64,000 nt of DNA from Sphingobacterium sp. CZ-UAM (GCF_002000245.1 NZ_MTCM01000010.1:1-64000); one strand, 5' to 3'; positions 27,866 to 37,119 are shown, counted from the stretch's first letter. A program made the numbers and translations. The notes: a model not told the origin generated them from the sequence alone.

Positions 27866-29236
27866 ATGAAAACGATTATAAAAGCAACCCTACTGGCCGG
27901 TCTTTTGGTTGGCATATACTCCTGTACGAAAGAGGAGAAACTTAATGTAAAAATTGAAAACTACGATACATTTGTACCCGGGAAAATTGACGAATGGATC
28001 AAAACGAACTTAACCGATCCGTACAATATTGAGGTGGTCTATCGGTATCAGCGTAATATGCATGATATCAATAAGAATATAGCACCAGCCAATGAGGATA
28101 AGGTAATCCCGCAAATGGACGTTGTCATTAAAGGTTTTTTGGATATCTATAAAAAAGTTGGTGGCGTACCGTTTATAAAGACCTATACACCAAAACAGTT
28201 TGCATTGTTTGGATCAGGCGATTATGATGTAGATGGGTCGGTGAAGGGGGGGACAGCAGATGGAGGAAGGCGCATCACCTTGTACGGAATAAACAATTTT
28301 GATGAAACAAATCCCAACTCTGTCAGTGGAAATCTGCAGGTTATTCATCATGAATTTACGCACATCCTTAACCAGATGAGATTTATTCCTGGTGAGTTTG
28401 GAAAAGTATGTGCGGGGGATTATTATTCAAACTGGACGGCACAGGAGAATACCCAGGCTAAAGCAAGGTCATTGGGTTTTATCACGCCCTATTCGAGAAA
28501 GGCAATCGGTGAGGATTTCGCTGAAGTCTTGTCTCACCTGATTGTTGCGGGCCAATTGTATTATGATGATTTTGCTTACGACAGTGGCAAGGATGCGTAT
28601 CCTAAATTTAAACTGAAAGAATCTATTGTAAGGGATTATATGGTTCAGAATTTTAATATTGATGTGACGCAGCTTCAGATTGAATTCCAGCGTATCATGG
28701 CTGAAAAATACCATTCTACCCGATATGAAGCAGCAACAGCTCTTAGCAACGATTATTTGGGCTCTTTGGATTGGGATATTCGAAGTACTTGGGGGCTAGA
28801 AAATACGCTTTCCAATAAACAAAAGAATCTGTTTACGGCGATCTTGGATGAACTCGGGGGCTGGACCACAAAAACGATGGCATTCAAATTCGTTTCTGCG
28901 ACAAAAGCAACACTGAACATTACATTTGGTGATAAAGATAATACCTGGACTGCAGCATATGATTTTGATATCGCAAAGAATGCGGACAATACATTTAAAA
29001 TCTCTAAATCTGCTACGCAAGGGACAGGGGCCATTTATGACAATGGAAATATTAGCTGGATATTGAAAGATACACAGCCCTTAATTGATTATCTAGGTAG
29101 TACGAGCTTTGCCGCGTCGTGGAAGAAAGTTGATTTAGCGGTTAATCCTAGCGATTATCTACAATATTTTATCTTGAAAGATACAAAGGATCCAAATGCA
29201 ACATTGATGGGTAAAGTAAATTTGAGGAAGTATTAA
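27866..29236 (+). CDS. Substrate import-associated zinc metallohydrolase lipoprotein
   Basis: 456 residues. A lipoprotein signal (IYSC, Cys20) puts it at the cell envelope, probably the surface. The zinc-protease motif HEFTH (His162, Glu163, His166) is followed about 50 residues later by GEDFAEVLSHL, whose acidic residue (Glu217 or Glu220) could be the third ligand, as in gluzincin-like enzymes. The family is known for sitting next to SusCD pairs. It presumably cleaves a protein or peptide substrate before import. The C-terminal half (about 300-456) is a beta-rich domain similar in layout to the one encoded next door. Confidence 0.9.
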   Translation: MKTIIKATLLAGLLVGIYSCTKEEKLNVKIENYDTFVPGKIDEWIKTNLTDPYNIEVVYRYQRNMHDINKNIAPANEDKVIPQMDVVIKGFLDIYKKVGGVPFIKTYTPKQFALFGSGDYDVDGSVKGGTADGGRRITLYGINNFDETNPNSVSGNLQVIHHEFTHILNQMRFIPGEFGKVCAGDYYSNWTAQENTQAKARSLGFITPYSRKAIGEDFAEVLSHLIVAGQLYYDDFAYDSGKDAYPKFKLKESIVRDYMVQNFNIDVTQLQIEFQRIMAEKYHSTRYEAATALSNDYLGSLDWDIRSTWGLENTLSNKQKNLFTAILDELGGWTTKTMAFKFVSATKATLNITFGDKDNTWTAAYDFDIAKNADNTFKISKSATQGTGAIYDNGNISWILKDTQPLIDYLGSTSFAASWKKVDLAVNPSDYLQYFILKDTKDPNATLMGKVNLRKY

Positions 29237-29239
29237 ATT

Positions 29240-30559
29240 ATGAAAAAGATATTTTATTTAATGTTTTTGGTATTACTGGCTTTCAGTTGCAGTAAACCAC
29301 GGGAAGTGGATCAATTATTTGGCGATCCAGATAAAAGAGTGGCCGATACCCTTGCCTATGTGAAATCCACGCTTGTTAAAGCTCCTTTTGGTTGGAAGGC
29401 CTATTTAAGCACGGAATATTCAGGTGGTTATGGCTTTTATATTCAATTTCAGGAAAATGATCGGTTAAAAATGATTGCAGATTTAGATCAAGAGACTTCA
29501 TCAGAGCTCAAAGAATCCACATACAGAATCAGGCAGATCATGTACGCAACATTATCATTTGATACGTATAATTATATAACAATGTTGCAAGATCCAAACC
29601 CAGATGTGTATGGTGGTCAGCCTGGTAAAGGCATGGGGAGCGACGTTGAATTCGATTATATAAAGACACATGCAGATACTTTATTTTTTGAAGGTAGAAA
29701 ATTTAAAAAATCGCTAGTTCTGATAAAAGCAAAAGAATCCGAAGCGAAAGCCTATTCAAGTAAAGGATATACGCAAGCAATTGAAAAATTCAACAAATTC
29801 TTTACTGAAAATGCTAATCCATATATTGAAGAAAACGGACAGAAATATCAAATTACAATTAATAACGATTCAAAAGAAACAGGTGCGACTACCATTCTTC
29901 CAGGAAATAAAGTAGAGAGTTCGACAGCTAAGTTTTGTTATACGTTGGACGGAATTATTTGCAATGTTGAGTCACCGCTCAAGGCGGGAAAAATTAATCT
30001 TGTAAAGATCTCTTGGGAGAGTGATAAGCTAACAGCTATTGATTCAATTGGTAGAAAATTTGAAGTAAAAAATTCCGCTCAACCATTAATTCCATTGCAC
30101 CTGTTGATGGGAACAAAATACGCGAAACTATATTTACCATTTAATACATTATTGCCTGAAAACTCGCCAAAAGGAACAGAGATCTTAAATCGGTATTTCA
30201 AAGGACTGGGAAGTGGTGCGACGGGGTACGTGTTTAATTGTGGAGATATCAGTTTGGTTTGGAATCTTGCGAATAAGAGGATTTCGTTTGTTGGATTAGC
30301 CAGTCAAAATAACTGTGGCAGTGGTTGGTCAACTACTATTGTATACGACTATACCATTGATGATGCAAGTGGCGTACTGAAATTAATCAAAAGGTCAGGT
30401 GCCTCCGGTGGATATAGTGCCAAGATTATGGATCAGCTTGACGATTTTCTGCTCAATAGCAGCTTTAAACTGGAGTATGTAATTGATGGAAAAAATCTGT
30501 ATGCAAAAATTGTAGGTATAGATCGACCTGATGTTGCAATGACATTTACTTTGCAATAG
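29240..30559 (+). CDS. DUF4302-family lipoprotein
   Basis: 439 residues. The lipobox AFSC gives Cys17. The N-terminal KSTLVKAPFGWKAYLSTEYSGGYGFYIQF pattern is typical of DUF4302 lipoproteins, which occur with SusCD and zinc metallohydrolase genes. It starts 3 bp after the metallohydrolase stop, so both are translationally close. Its function is unknown; being last in the operon, it is likely an accessory surface binding protein. Confidence 0.85.
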   Translation: MKKIFYLMFLVLLAFSCSKPREVDQLFGDPDKRVADTLAYVKSTLVKAPFGWKAYLSTEYSGGYGFYIQFQENDRLKMIADLDQETSSELKESTYRIRQIMYATLSFDTYNYITMLQDPNPDVYGGQPGKGMGSDVEFDYIKTHADTLFFEGRKFKKSLVLIKAKESEAKAYSSKGYTQAIEKFNKFFTENANPYIEENGQKYQITINNDSKETGATTILPGNKVESSTAKFCYTLDGIICNVESPLKAGKINLVKISWESDKLTAIDSIGRKFEVKNSAQPLIPLHLLMGTKYAKLYLPFNTLLPENSPKGTEILNRYFKGLGSGATGYVFNCGDISLVWNLANKRISFVGLASQNNCGSGWSTTIVYDYTIDDASGVLKLIKRSGASGGYSAKIMDQLDDFLLNSSFKLEYVIDGKNLYAKIVGIDRPDVAMTFTLQ

Positions 30560-30577
30560 TACTTCTTCTACTTTCGT

Positions 30578-30609
30578 CCTGTGATAATGATGGATAATGT
30601 TATCACAGG
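30578..30609 (+). terminator. Hairpin after the DUF4302 gene
   Basis: Perfect 10-bp stem CCTGTGATAA/TTATCACAGG with a 12-nt loop. Only a weak T-rich tail follows, so termination is likely but not certain. Confidence 0.5.
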
Positions 30610-30739
30610 GCGTTTGTATTTAATCGCAACGCTCGATTATCCTTTACCTTTGATCAAGCTTCTTCTCCTTATCAATAACGATAGAATCAACGATTGTGCA
30701 AAGTAATTTTTAGCGGAGCTGAAAGCAAGGTAATACTGA

Positions 30740-30774
30740 GTTTTCCACAGGGTGTTAATAACGATGTGGATAAC
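30740..30774. other. DnaA-box dyad element, copy 1 (origin-like)
   Basis: GTTTTCCACA (30740-30749) and TGTGGATAAC (30765-30774) face each other around GTTAATAAC (30754-30762). The right arm on the minus strand is an exact TTATCCACA, the DnaA-box consensus; the left arm is one base off. The whole element matches the inverted copy at 31877-31913. Confidence 0.5.
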
Positions 30775-31227
30775 CTGTTTTTAGACTATTTTGGATGATT
30801 TCCGTGCAAAGATGCTTCAAAGTCACCATGGCTGTGCCATTTTCCGGAGCAAGATGTTAATACTCTCCTGCTTTTAGATTGTTTAGACCTGTGTTGTCGG
30901 TATTTTGTCAAAGGGAATTTTCATTTACCCGTCTGTCCGAATCGTTCTCCGCTATCTGTTTCATTTCACCGCCCTTTCCCCCTTATTCACCGACTTTTTC
31001 CGAATGTTAATCTAAATGTAATGAAATCGTAAGCTGCGTTGTCTTAATTTTGAATCAGAATGTTGAGGGAAATGTTGCAACAAAATCAATATTCCTGCGA
31101 CTACTAATAAAGAGACAATAAAAAACTAACAATATAAAGTAAAAAGATTATGAAACCATTATGATTTATTCAATAAATAAGAACTGAATAAATCTAGTAG
31201 CTTCATCACAAAAAAACAATTATAACG

Positions 31228-31656
31228 ATGAAAACTTTAGTAAAGACATTTTTAGCAGCAGCCCTAATCGCAGTATCAACATGTACTATGGCTGCAGACC
31301 CAGGTAAAACATTGAACCTATCTACCGCAGACCTGGCGATCGATAGCTACGTTTCGGTAATAACAGAAGGCGCATCGGGTGGTGTTGAGCAACTATTTGC
31401 TTCCGATTTCAGCCAAAAGATCCAAGGCCAAACGGGACGTACCAATAAACGCTCGGAGGTAATTTCCTTCCTGAAAAAGCAAAAAGGTGAAAAACTAAAC
31501 TGCACGACCAATACGGAAATCTTGGAGGAATCCGATAATTATATGGTAGCAAAGATTACCATGAAATTCGAAACATTTACAAAAACCGACCTGGTTACCT
31601 TGGTAAATGAAGCCGGAACCTGGAAGGTCACGAGTTCGGTAAACTCATACAAATAG
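31228..31656 (+). CDS. Small secreted NTF2-like protein
   Basis: 142 residues with a signal peptide (about 1-22, ending TMAA). The remainder reads like a compact NTF2/SnoaL-type fold: a helix with GGVEQLFASDFSQKI, a helix with NKRSEVISFLKKQ, then strands NYMVAKITMKFE, DLVTLVNEAGTWKVTS. No catalytic residues are evident. It stands alone between the two DnaA-box dyads, with its own terminator. Confidence 0.8.
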   Translation: MKTLVKTFLAAALIAVSTCTMAADPGKTLNLSTADLAIDSYVSVITEGASGGVEQLFASDFSQKIQGQTGRTNKRSEVISFLKKQKGEKLNCTTNTEILEESDNYMVAKITMKFETFTKTDLVTLVNEAGTWKVTSSVNSYK

Positions 31657-31688
31657 CAACTGTTTAATTAAATTCATATGTTTATTTT

Positions 31689-31721
31689 TAGCCACGTCGT
31701 GATGATGTGGCTATTTTTTTT
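31689..31721 (+). terminator. Terminator of the small NTF2-like gene
   Basis: Stem TAGCCAC/GTGGCTA with an 11-nt loop, then eight T. Confidence 0.9.
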
Positions 31722-31876
31722 GCTTTAAAATTGACAGAGGCCTTTGTTATTAACCTCTTTTTGCAGATCAATCAATAGCTAATAAAGGAATTGCGTGAAG
31801 ATATTAATCCCATTGTTGCGCTGACGTTGACAGAAATCGCCAGGCTTGGGAAAAAGCGTGAATCTTCACGATTTTA

Positions 31877-31913
31877 GGTTTTCCACATAGTTATTAACAT
31901 GATGTGGAAAACC
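31877..31913. other. DnaA-box dyad element, copy 2 (origin-like)
   Basis: Perfect 12-bp arms GGTTTTCCACAT (31877-31888) and ATGTGGAAAACC (31902-31913) around GTTATTAAC (31890-31898). Read on the minus strand, core and arms line up with copy 1 base for base except for a few positions. The two copies are therefore inverted relative to each other and about 1.1 kb apart. Confidence 0.5.
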
Positions 31914-31995
31914 CCTTATGAGTAGAATCAGATATTTTATGAAGTGCGATAAAGAAATATGGAGTTAAATATTTTTTATATGCTATCGGATTTAC

Positions 31996-32003
31996 TATAC
32001 TTG
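31996..32003 (+). promoter_or_regulatory. Candidate -7 element of the TonB-domain gene
   Basis: TATACTTG is one base off TAnnTTTG and 20 bp before the ATG at 32023. Confidence 0.3.
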
Positions 32004-32022
32004 CTCCATTATTTTAACAATC

Positions 32023-33015
32023 ATGATGAAGTATCTGCATTTGACAGCCCAAGTTATTTGTTTTTTTCTGTCTACTTTATGTATATCGGATCTGTATGCT
32101 CAGGTTACTTTTACGAGTTATCATAAAAAAGATGGCGATGAAACTAAACAACGCGACTCCGCCTATTTTATGAGAACCATCCATGTGGATGCTGGAGGGA
32201 AGGAGAAAACTTATCGCATCGAAGAATTTTATCTGCGTAATGATTCCCTCAAACTTAGTGGTATCAGTAGCAATGCACTTTATCCGTTTAAATTTCAGGG
32301 ACGCAAGTATGAATTTTATGAACAGGGAACTTTAAAAAGCCTGGAAAACTTTAGCAATGAAAGTGAGCTGATAGATTCGGCATTTTATCTTTATCCCAAT
32401 AATAAACTGGAAAAAATTATTTTCTATCCAAGTAGCCTAGACAAAAAAGGGAAATTGCAGATAGAAAAGCCCATTTATGTCGTTTACTATGATTCGCTTA
32501 ACAATAAAAAGCTGAACAATGGAAACGGTTTTATTCGGTTAAACTATGTTTGGAGCTATGAAGAGGGTGAAATGAAAAACAACTTACGGGAGGGTGAATG
32601 GAAAGGCAAAATGGGCAAGGACAGTTTCATAGAAACGTACAATCATGATCAGTTAGTGTCGGGCGTCAAAACCAAAGCGAATGGTGAAGTTTTTAATTAT
32701 GATTCCACGAACTTTATGAGTCCGCCGGATTATCCCGGTGGAATTTCCAGACTGATGGGGTTTGTTAGCAGCCATTACAACTACAGCCCGGGAGCAATTA
32801 GCAATAACGTAGCGGGTATTGTGCTGATCGAATTTATCGTAGACAAAGATGGTAATATAAAAGATCCAGTTGTAAAAAAAGATCTAGGCTTTGGAACGGG
32901 GGCTGAAGGAATCCGAGTGATAAAAAAGGCCGGAAAATGGAAGCCCGGAATACAGCGTGGTGAGAGAGTTAATGTGAAATATACCATTCCAATACGGCTT
33001 AACTTATCGAGATAA
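32023..33015 (+). CDS. Secreted protein with TonB C-terminal domain
   Basis: 330 residues. A signal-peptide-like N-terminus (about 1-27, ending LYAQ) is followed by MORN/YwqK-like beta sequence (EEGEMKNNLREGEWKGKMGKDSF). A TonB C-terminal domain spans about 234-330 (YPGGISRLMGFV, GIVLIEFIVDKDGNIKDPVVKKDLG, GKWKPGIQRGERVNVKYTIPIRL). The usual long uncleaved anchor plus proline-rich linker of an energy transducer is absent, so it may not energise transporters itself. Two adjacent ATGs are possible starts. Confidence 0.85.
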   Translation: MMKYLHLTAQVICFFLSTLCISDLYAQVTFTSYHKKDGDETKQRDSAYFMRTIHVDAGGKEKTYRIEEFYLRNDSLKLSGISSNALYPFKFQGRKYEFYEQGTLKSLENFSNESELIDSAFYLYPNNKLEKIIFYPSSLDKKGKLQIEKPIYVVYYDSLNNKKLNNGNGFIRLNYVWSYEEGEMKNNLREGEWKGKMGKDSFIETYNHDQLVSGVKTKANGEVFNYDSTNFMSPPDYPGGISRLMGFVSSHYNYSPGAISNNVAGIVLIEFIVDKDGNIKDPVVKKDLGFGTGAEGIRVIKKAGKWKPGIQRGERVNVKYTIPIRLNLSR

Positions 33016-33029
33016 CAGAAGTTAAATAA

Positions 33030-33063
33030 CAAAGAAAGCCTCCCTAATGGGAGGCTTTCTTTG
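33030..33063. terminator. Bidirectional terminator between TonB-domain gene and acs
   Basis: Perfect 15-bp stem from CAAAGAAAGCCTCCC to its complement with loop TAAT. Confidence 0.85.
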
Positions 33064-33078
33064 TTAAAGATTATAGAA

Positions 33079-34995
33079 CTATTTTTTCAAGCCTTCGGCA
33101 CCTTGTATGATCCCTTCGACTACTGTAGGATCCTGCAACGTAGAGGTGTCTCCCAGGTTGCTGATATCTCCTTCGGCAATCTTGCGTAAAATGCGGCGCA
33201 TGATCTTTCCGGAGCGTGTCTTTGGAAGGTCATTGACAAACTGGATAATATCCGGTTTGGCAATAGGACCAATGATACGCGATACTGTCTCCATGATATC
33301 CTTCTTGGTTGCTTCAGCATCCGTATGGTGATTGGCGATTACATAGGCATAAATACCCTGGCCTTTTACCGGATGTGGATAGCCAACGATCGCAGACTCC
33401 ACAACGTCAGCATGCATATTAATGGCATTTTCCACTTCGGCAGTACCGATGCGGTGACCAGATACATTCAATACGTCGTCCACACGGCCTGTGATTTTGT
33501 AATACCCCTCTGGACTGCGGAAACATCCATCACCTGTAAAGTACATGTCTTTGTAAGTGGAGAAATAGGTCTGACGGCAGCGGTCATGATCTCCCCATGT
33601 CGTGCGGAGCATGCCCGGCCAAGGAAATTTGATGCACAGATTGCCTGTTACGTCATTACCTTCAATCTCCTTGCCGTTCTCGTCCATTAAAGCGGGTTGG
33701 ATGCCCGGCATAGGGAACATGGCATAACTTGCTTTTTCTGGTGTAACACCAGCTAAGGAAGTGATCAGGTGCCCACCATTTTCCGTTTGCCAATAGGTGT
33801 CAACAATAGGGCAATTCTTTTTACCTACTTTCTCGTTAAACCAGTTCCAGGCTTCTTCATTGATCGGTTCACCTACTGATCCCAATACACGCAAGGACGA
33901 AAGGTTATTTTTGTCGACAAATTCATCCCCGAAAGCCATTAAAGAACGCAGTGCTGTAGGGGAAGTATAAATGATATTAACCTTAAATTTATCAACAATA
34001 TCCCAGTAACGGCTTGCATCAGGGAAAGTCGGGATACCTTCAAACATCAATGAAGTTGCGCCTTGCGATAATGGTCCGTAAACAATATAGCTATGACCAG
34101 TAATCCAACCAATGTCGGCTGTACAGAAAAATACATCATTTGGCTGATACTGGAAGGTATTCATAAAGGTGTATCCAGTGTAGACCATATAGCCGCCACA
34201 GGTATGGACTACTCCTTTCGGTTTACCCGTAGATCCAGAAGTGTAAAGGATAAATAAAGTATCTTCGGCATCCATTTCCTCAGCTGGACAGGCCGGATTG
34301 CCCTGGGTTTCTACTTTCTTAATCTCATCTTCCCACCATACATCACGCCCCTTGATCATAGATACTGGTGTACGTGTACGTGTTAATACAATGACTCTCT
34401 CCACAGTATCACATTGCATCAATGCATCGTCCACAATATTTTTAAGTCCAATGGTTTTATTACCGCGGTAACTGCCATCGGAGGTTACGATCAATTTACA
34501 TTCCGCATCTACGATACGGTCAGCGATCGAACGCGCAGAAAACCCTCCAAAAACAACCGAGTGGATGGCACCTATACGTGCACAGGCCAATACCGCAATC
34601 ACAAGCTCAGGAACCATCGGTAAATATATACAGACACGGTCGCCCTTTTTGATGTTGTTGTTCTTTAATACATTGGCAAATTGCTCGACCTTCTGTAACA
34701 ATTGTTTATAGGAAAGGATGCGGTGGGCTTCATTGGGGTCATTGGGCTCCCAGATAATTGCAGGTTTATCGCCATTTGCATAAATATGACGGTCCAGGCA
34801 GTTTTCGGTAATGTTTAATTTTGCACCTTCAAACCATTTGATATTAGGTTCCTCAAAGTTCCAGTTCAACACTTTGTTCCATTTTCTCTTCCAGAAAAAA
34901 TGATCCGCTATGCTCGCCCAAAACTCCTCCGGTTGTTCTACACTTCGCTTATATTCACTTTGATATTCTTCAAATGATTTTATTTGTAGGCTCAT
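33079..34995 (-). CDS. acs: Acetyl-CoA synthetase
   Basis: 638 residues, normal length for the enzyme, which makes acetyl-CoA from acetate, ATP and CoA via acetyl-AMP. The phosphate-binding loop YTSGSTGKPKGVVHT, the substrate region around DTYWQTENGGH, the hinge region YFTGDGCFRSPEGYYKITGRVDDVLNVSGHRIGTAE, and the C-terminal catalytic lysine in PKTRSGKIMRR (the site acetylated in other species) are all visible. It is a single gene with its own terminator. Confidence 0.98.
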   Translation of the reverse strand: MSLQIKSFEEYQSEYKRSVEQPEEFWASIADHFFWKRKWNKVLNWNFEEPNIKWFEGAKLNITENCLDRHIYANGDKPAIIWEPNDPNEAHRILSYKQLLQKVEQFANVLKNNNIKKGDRVCIYLPMVPELVIAVLACARIGAIHSVVFGGFSARSIADRIVDAECKLIVTSDGSYRGNKTIGLKNIVDDALMQCDTVERVIVLTRTRTPVSMIKGRDVWWEDEIKKVETQGNPACPAEEMDAEDTLFILYTSGSTGKPKGVVHTCGGYMVYTGYTFMNTFQYQPNDVFFCTADIGWITGHSYIVYGPLSQGATSLMFEGIPTFPDASRYWDIVDKFKVNIIYTSPTALRSLMAFGDEFVDKNNLSSLRVLGSVGEPINEEAWNWFNEKVGKKNCPIVDTYWQTENGGHLITSLAGVTPEKASYAMFPMPGIQPALMDENGKEIEGNDVTGNLCIKFPWPGMLRTTWGDHDRCRQTYFSTYKDMYFTGDGCFRSPEGYYKITGRVDDVLNVSGHRIGTAEVENAINMHADVVESAIVGYPHPVKGQGIYAYVIANHHTDAEATKKDIMETVSRIIGPIAKPDIIQFVNDLPKTRSGKIMRRILRKIAEGDISNLGDTSTLQDPTVVEGIIQGAEGLKK

Positions 34996-35180
34996 TGTTA
35001 TAGGGTTATTATGAATTATTTTAATTTATAAAGTTATCGTTGCGAAATTGTTTTTAATATTTCAATTTCGGTGTACAATTTAGCGGTTTTTGCCCATTTT
35101 ATCAACAATTTGATGTTTAATATAATGTTAAACTACTTTTATCTATCAAGATTGTTATCTTGCAGCAAGATTAAACAGGC

Positions 35181-36050
35181 ATGTTGTTTCTAAAAAAGAT
35201 ATTCTATATCAGCATTTATACGAATATTTTGATTGCATTGGCCGCTATGGCGCAATGTGCACTGACTTATATCCTATTTGAAAGGCCGATCAATTGGTCT
35301 ATTGTTTTGGTGGAAGGCTCCGCAACATTATTGCTCTATAATTTTAGCTTATGGTGGTCCAAGCCCAAAAATCCAAAAGAATCAAAATTTGCCCGTACAC
35401 GCTGGATTTTTAATAACGAGTGGCTGATGTGGCTCAATAATTTTATCGCATTGGCCGTGCTCGGTTACTGTTTGTTACAGATTCACCTGTACTCGTTTCT
35501 TTTTTTAGGCTTTATCGGGATGCTGAGCTTATTGTATGGAATGCCCTTATTTACCTTCCGTGATCGAAAGGTTGGGCTCCGGCAAATCCCCGGTGCCAAG
35601 ATCTTCCATATCGCGTTGGTGTGGGTTTGTAGTAGTGTGATACTTCCCTATGTCGAACTTCTTAATAACGGGGATGTCATAGATCATTGGGTTCTCGTTG
35701 TACTTTGTGTGCTGAAATTTATATTCCTGATCATCTGTACACTACCTTTTGATATCCGTGATATTCAGCAGGACTCCTATTATCATCTGCGTACACTACC
35801 GAATATGCTAGGGGAGAAGAAAGCGAAAAATCTTACTTATACGCTGTTGTTATTACATAGTTTATTAATCCTTGTTGCGCCATATTTGCTGTGGGTCAAG
35901 TTGGGACTGGTCTCAACCAATATACTGATTTATATACTCTTAAAATTCGCCGTTTTCAGGACCAAGGACCACTACCATTATGCCTATTTACTGGATGGTA
36001 GCCTAGTCCTTCAATTTTTGATCGTAGTCGTCCTTAGTATTTGGTATTAA
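35181..36050 (+). CDS. UbiA-like multipass membrane protein
   Basis: 289 residues with seven to nine hydrophobic segments. The segment LPFDIRDIQQD resembles the second aspartate-rich motif of UbiA prenyltransferases, and the layout fits that superfamily, but the first motif (NxxxD around YNFSLWWSK) is not convincing. It may therefore be a diverged member without normal prenyltransferase activity. Monocistronic. An inverted repeat CAAGAT-TGTT-ATCTTG lies about 20 bp upstream of the ATG. Confidence 0.6.
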   Translation: MLFLKKIFYISIYTNILIALAAMAQCALTYILFERPINWSIVLVEGSATLLLYNFSLWWSKPKNPKESKFARTRWIFNNEWLMWLNNFIALAVLGYCLLQIHLYSFLFLGFIGMLSLLYGMPLFTFRDRKVGLRQIPGAKIFHIALVWVCSSVILPYVELLNNGDVIDHWVLVVLCVLKFIFLIICTLPFDIRDIQQDSYYHLRTLPNMLGEKKAKNLTYTLLLLHSLLILVAPYLLWVKLGLVSTNILIYILLKFAVFRTKDHYHYAYLLDGSLVLQFLIVVVLSIWY

Positions 36051-36129
36051 AATTTTGTTTGGACAAGCATGCGGTTCCTCGATCCAATATAACTGAATAA
36101 CTCGAATTGCCCGTTTATGCATCGAATAA

Positions 36130-36155
36130 CAAGGGCTTTCATTTTGTAGCCCTTG
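36130..36155. terminator. Hairpin between convergent genes
   Basis: Perfect stem CAAGGGCT/AGCCCTTG with a 10-nt loop between the UbiA-like gene (plus) and the dehydrogenase gene (minus). T-runs are poor on both sides. Confidence 0.45.
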
Positions 36156-36177
36156 ATCGACAGACAGACTCCTTTTG

Positions 36178-37119
36178 TTACGTATCCTGCTGCTTTAAAA
36201 ATGCAATAATCTTATCTGCTGCCACTTCTGATAATTTGTAATAGCTTTCAAATGTCCAACCCGCTACATGGGGAGATAAAATGACATTATCCCTGCTGAT
36301 AAGGTCTGGATACCAGCTCTGTTCTGCCAGTTTTGGGAATTTTTCAACGGGGAGTACGTCAAAAGCTGCCCCTAGGATGCTGCCCTTGTCAAGACCATTC
36401 AATACAGCGGGAACCTGTACAATACCACCCCTGGCGCCTAGGAGGAAAAAGATAGCTTTGTTAAACTTTGATAAATAGATGTCATCAATCATTCCTTTTG
36501 TCTCTGCGGTTAAGGGGATATGGAAACTAATAATATCAGCTTGTTCGTAAATAGTTTCCATACTGGCCTCAACAGCATATTGGTCGCTGTAGTCCATACG
36601 ATATTTATCGTAAGCCAGTACGTTCACGTCAAAACCAGAAAGCTTTTTGGCCATTGCCATACCATTGTGGCCATAGCCCACCAAACCAACTGTACGGCCC
36701 TTAAGTTCATAGCCACGGTTGGCTTCGCGCAACCATTGGCCAGTCCTTACTTGTCGATCGCCGCGATTGAGGTTGTTCATCAAACTCAGTAACATTCCGA
36801 TCATATGTTCTCCTACGGCATCCCGGTTACCTTCATTGGCGGGAATTAATGCTATGTCTTTCTGGGCTGCAATTTCATCATCGATATTATCCATTCCGGC
36901 TCCAGCACGTGCGATAAAGCGCAGATTCGGTGCTAAGTCAAAGAATACTTTGTCTACCTGAAATTTGGAACGGATGACCAGGCCTGAATAGTTCGCAATA
37001 ATCTTTTCAGATTCCGTACGGTCAATATCTGGGCGGTAATCATAAGTGATGCCCGCCTGCTCAAATTTCTCCAACATAATTTCGTGGATGTCATCGACAA
37101 TCAAAATATTAGTTTTCAT
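36178..37119 (-). CDS. D-2-hydroxyacid dehydrogenase (phosphoglycerate dehydrogenase-like)
   Basis: 313 residues, NAD-dependent D-isomer-specific family. The substrate domain (RAGAGMDNID) is followed by the Rossmann segment GLVGYGHNGMAMAKKL (GxGxxG), the arginine/glutamate region GARGGIVQ, and the catalytic histidine in SPHVAGWTFESY. There is no C-terminal ACT domain, so it is a short SerA-like or hydroxypyruvate/glyoxylate-reductase-like enzyme; the substrate cannot be decided from sequence alone. Confidence 0.92.
   Translation of the reverse strand: MKTNILIVDDIHEIMLEKFEQAGITYDYRPDIDRTESEKIIANYSGLVIRSKFQVDKVFFDLAPNLRFIARAGAGMDNIDDEIAAQKDIALIPANEGNRDAVGEHMIGMLLSLMNNLNRGDRQVRTGQWLREANRGYELKGRTVGLVGYGHNGMAMAKKLSGFDVNVLAYDKYRMDYSDQYAVEASMETIYEQADIISFHIPLTAETKGMIDDIYLSKFNKAIFFLLGARGGIVQVPAVLNGLDKGSILGAAFDVLPVEKFPKLAEQSWYPDLISRDNVILSPHVAGWTFESYYKLSEVAADKIIAFLKQQDT

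Larger units (their letters stand above)
30560..31227. other. 668-bp intergenic region with DnaA-box dyad
   Basis: It contains a hairpin after the DUF4302 gene (30578-30609), the dyad element at 30740-30774 and an A+T-rich stretch from about 31080 to the next gene. TAATTTTG at 31045-31052 fits a -7 element. No coding frame longer than a few codons is seen. Confidence 0.5.
31657..32022. other. 366-bp intergenic region with second DnaA-box dyad
   Basis: Holds the terminator of the small secreted protein gene, an isolated GTTATTAAC (31746-31754), the dyad at 31877-31913 and a candidate -7 element for the next gene. No coding frame is seen. Confidence 0.5.

Noticed and set aside
33107..33690. 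Plus-strand open frames inside acs
   Set aside because: They are shadows of the acs coding strand, without start signals or family matches.
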